A DNA stretch of 64,000 nt from Macrobrachium rosenbergii. Taxonomy: Eukaryota > Arthropoda > Malacostraca > Decapoda > Palaemonidae. The notes below the pieces were generated by a model that was not told the DNA's origin, did not search any database, and worked only from the letters and a program-made list of their open reading frames with translations. The position numbers and the translations under genes were made by a program. The stretch lies in assembly GCF_040412425.1 (NCBI RefSeq), contig NC_089789.1:30811106-30875105 (forward strand), written 5' to 3'. This document shows, piece by piece, positions 63,436 to 64,000 of this stretch (its first letter is position 1; each line of letters starts with the position of its first letter).

Positions 63436-63799
63436 TAATACTACTGGATACAGTGAAGTAAAAGATCCATGGAAAAGATGCATGTTCGCTATGTTGATGT
63501 TTGTATAATATGATATTAATATGTTAATATAGAGTACAGTATAATGTAGGCTAGGCTACTGTATATGTATACGATATACCATAGTGTAGGCTAAGCTAAT
63601 TCTTGTTTGTTATTCAATTTCTCTTTGTATTGAATTATTATAAGTTAATCTGCATGAACCTCTAGAATTAGCTGATATTAATAATTACTATACGGTATAT
63701 ACACTATGTATACACGGTACTGAATACCCTAGCGTAGGCTAGGCTATATTAGAGATATGTTTTTCCGAACGAACAATGGGTTTTTTGGAACCTAACCCC

Positions 63800-63966
63800 A
63801 TAGTAAGTAGGATAATACCTGTATAAGCATTTTTAGTTTTTTTTGCATCTGGACTATCAAAATAGGTTCTAAGTGTTTTTAGAAGGGTTTAAGTATTCGC
63901 AGATTTTTGCTATTCATGGTGGGGGGTTTGTGGTACACAACCCCCCCGAATACGGAGGGTCTACTA
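63800..63966. mobile_element. Half copy of the same MITE family
   Basis: It matches the complement of the left half of the 63,085 element: GGGTTTAAGTATTCGCAGAT, then TATTCATGGT and CCCGAATACGGAGGGTCTAC near its end. The opposite end is lacking. Confidence 0.58.
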
Positions 63967-64000
63967 TATACCTTTATTGTATTTTCAAAATTATTCCAAT

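Overview
The window is eukaryotic nuclear DNA, most likely from a decapod crustacean and possibly a caridean shrimp. The pointers are very long dinucleotide and trinucleotide arrays, TTAGG-type (CCTAA)n runs, and several interspersed repeat families that I associate with decapod genomes. Species-level assignment is inference.

Positions 1-23,400 hold no gene I can support. This third is dominated by long (TA)n, (CT)n/(GA)n, (CA)n and (ATT)n arrays, three minisatellites, several copies of a ~258-bp SINE-like repeat with clear target-site duplications, and a nest of inverted repeats at 4.1-5.7 kb. Positions 22,200-24,420 carry a badly decayed ~34-bp minisatellite interrupted by a tRNA-like SINE head and an AT array. 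Positions 25,376-25,772 are a palindromic, MITE-like element, and 26,229-26,494 is a tRNA-derived SINE.

The first supported gene is on the + strand: three coding exons (29,442-29,651, 29,944-30,089, 30,705-30,827) of a small secreted protein with a signal-peptide end, a two-cysteine segment, an Arg/Gly/Pro-rich basic stretch and a C-terminal run of five aspartates. Its start exon was not found. A polyadenylation signal follows at 30,960.

The second supported gene is on the - strand and fills most of 41.2-61.8 kb: nine phase-consistent exons of RanGAP1, the GTPase-activating protein for Ran. They run from the third or fourth leucine-rich repeat through the acidic region to the C-terminal SUMO-acceptor domain, about 455 codons in all. 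The amino-terminal exons lie beyond the window or were not found. Its introns are full of decayed mobile elements: a DIRS-like retroelement (gag, RT, RNase H), a non-LTR LINE, a Penelope-like element with a GIY-YIG remnant, Tigger/pogo-like DNA transposons, and SINEs.

From 35.9 to 40.8 kb and 61.9 to 64 kb there are several Tigger/pogo-type remnants and MITEs. Two copies of one Tigger-like element, together with the same flanking DNA, lie in inverted orientation 7.2 kb apart. I found no convincing new biological system. The most informative items are the intact RanGAP1 SUMO motif in an arthropod, the TSD-bounded SINE family without a simple tail, and the inverted Tigger-containing duplication.
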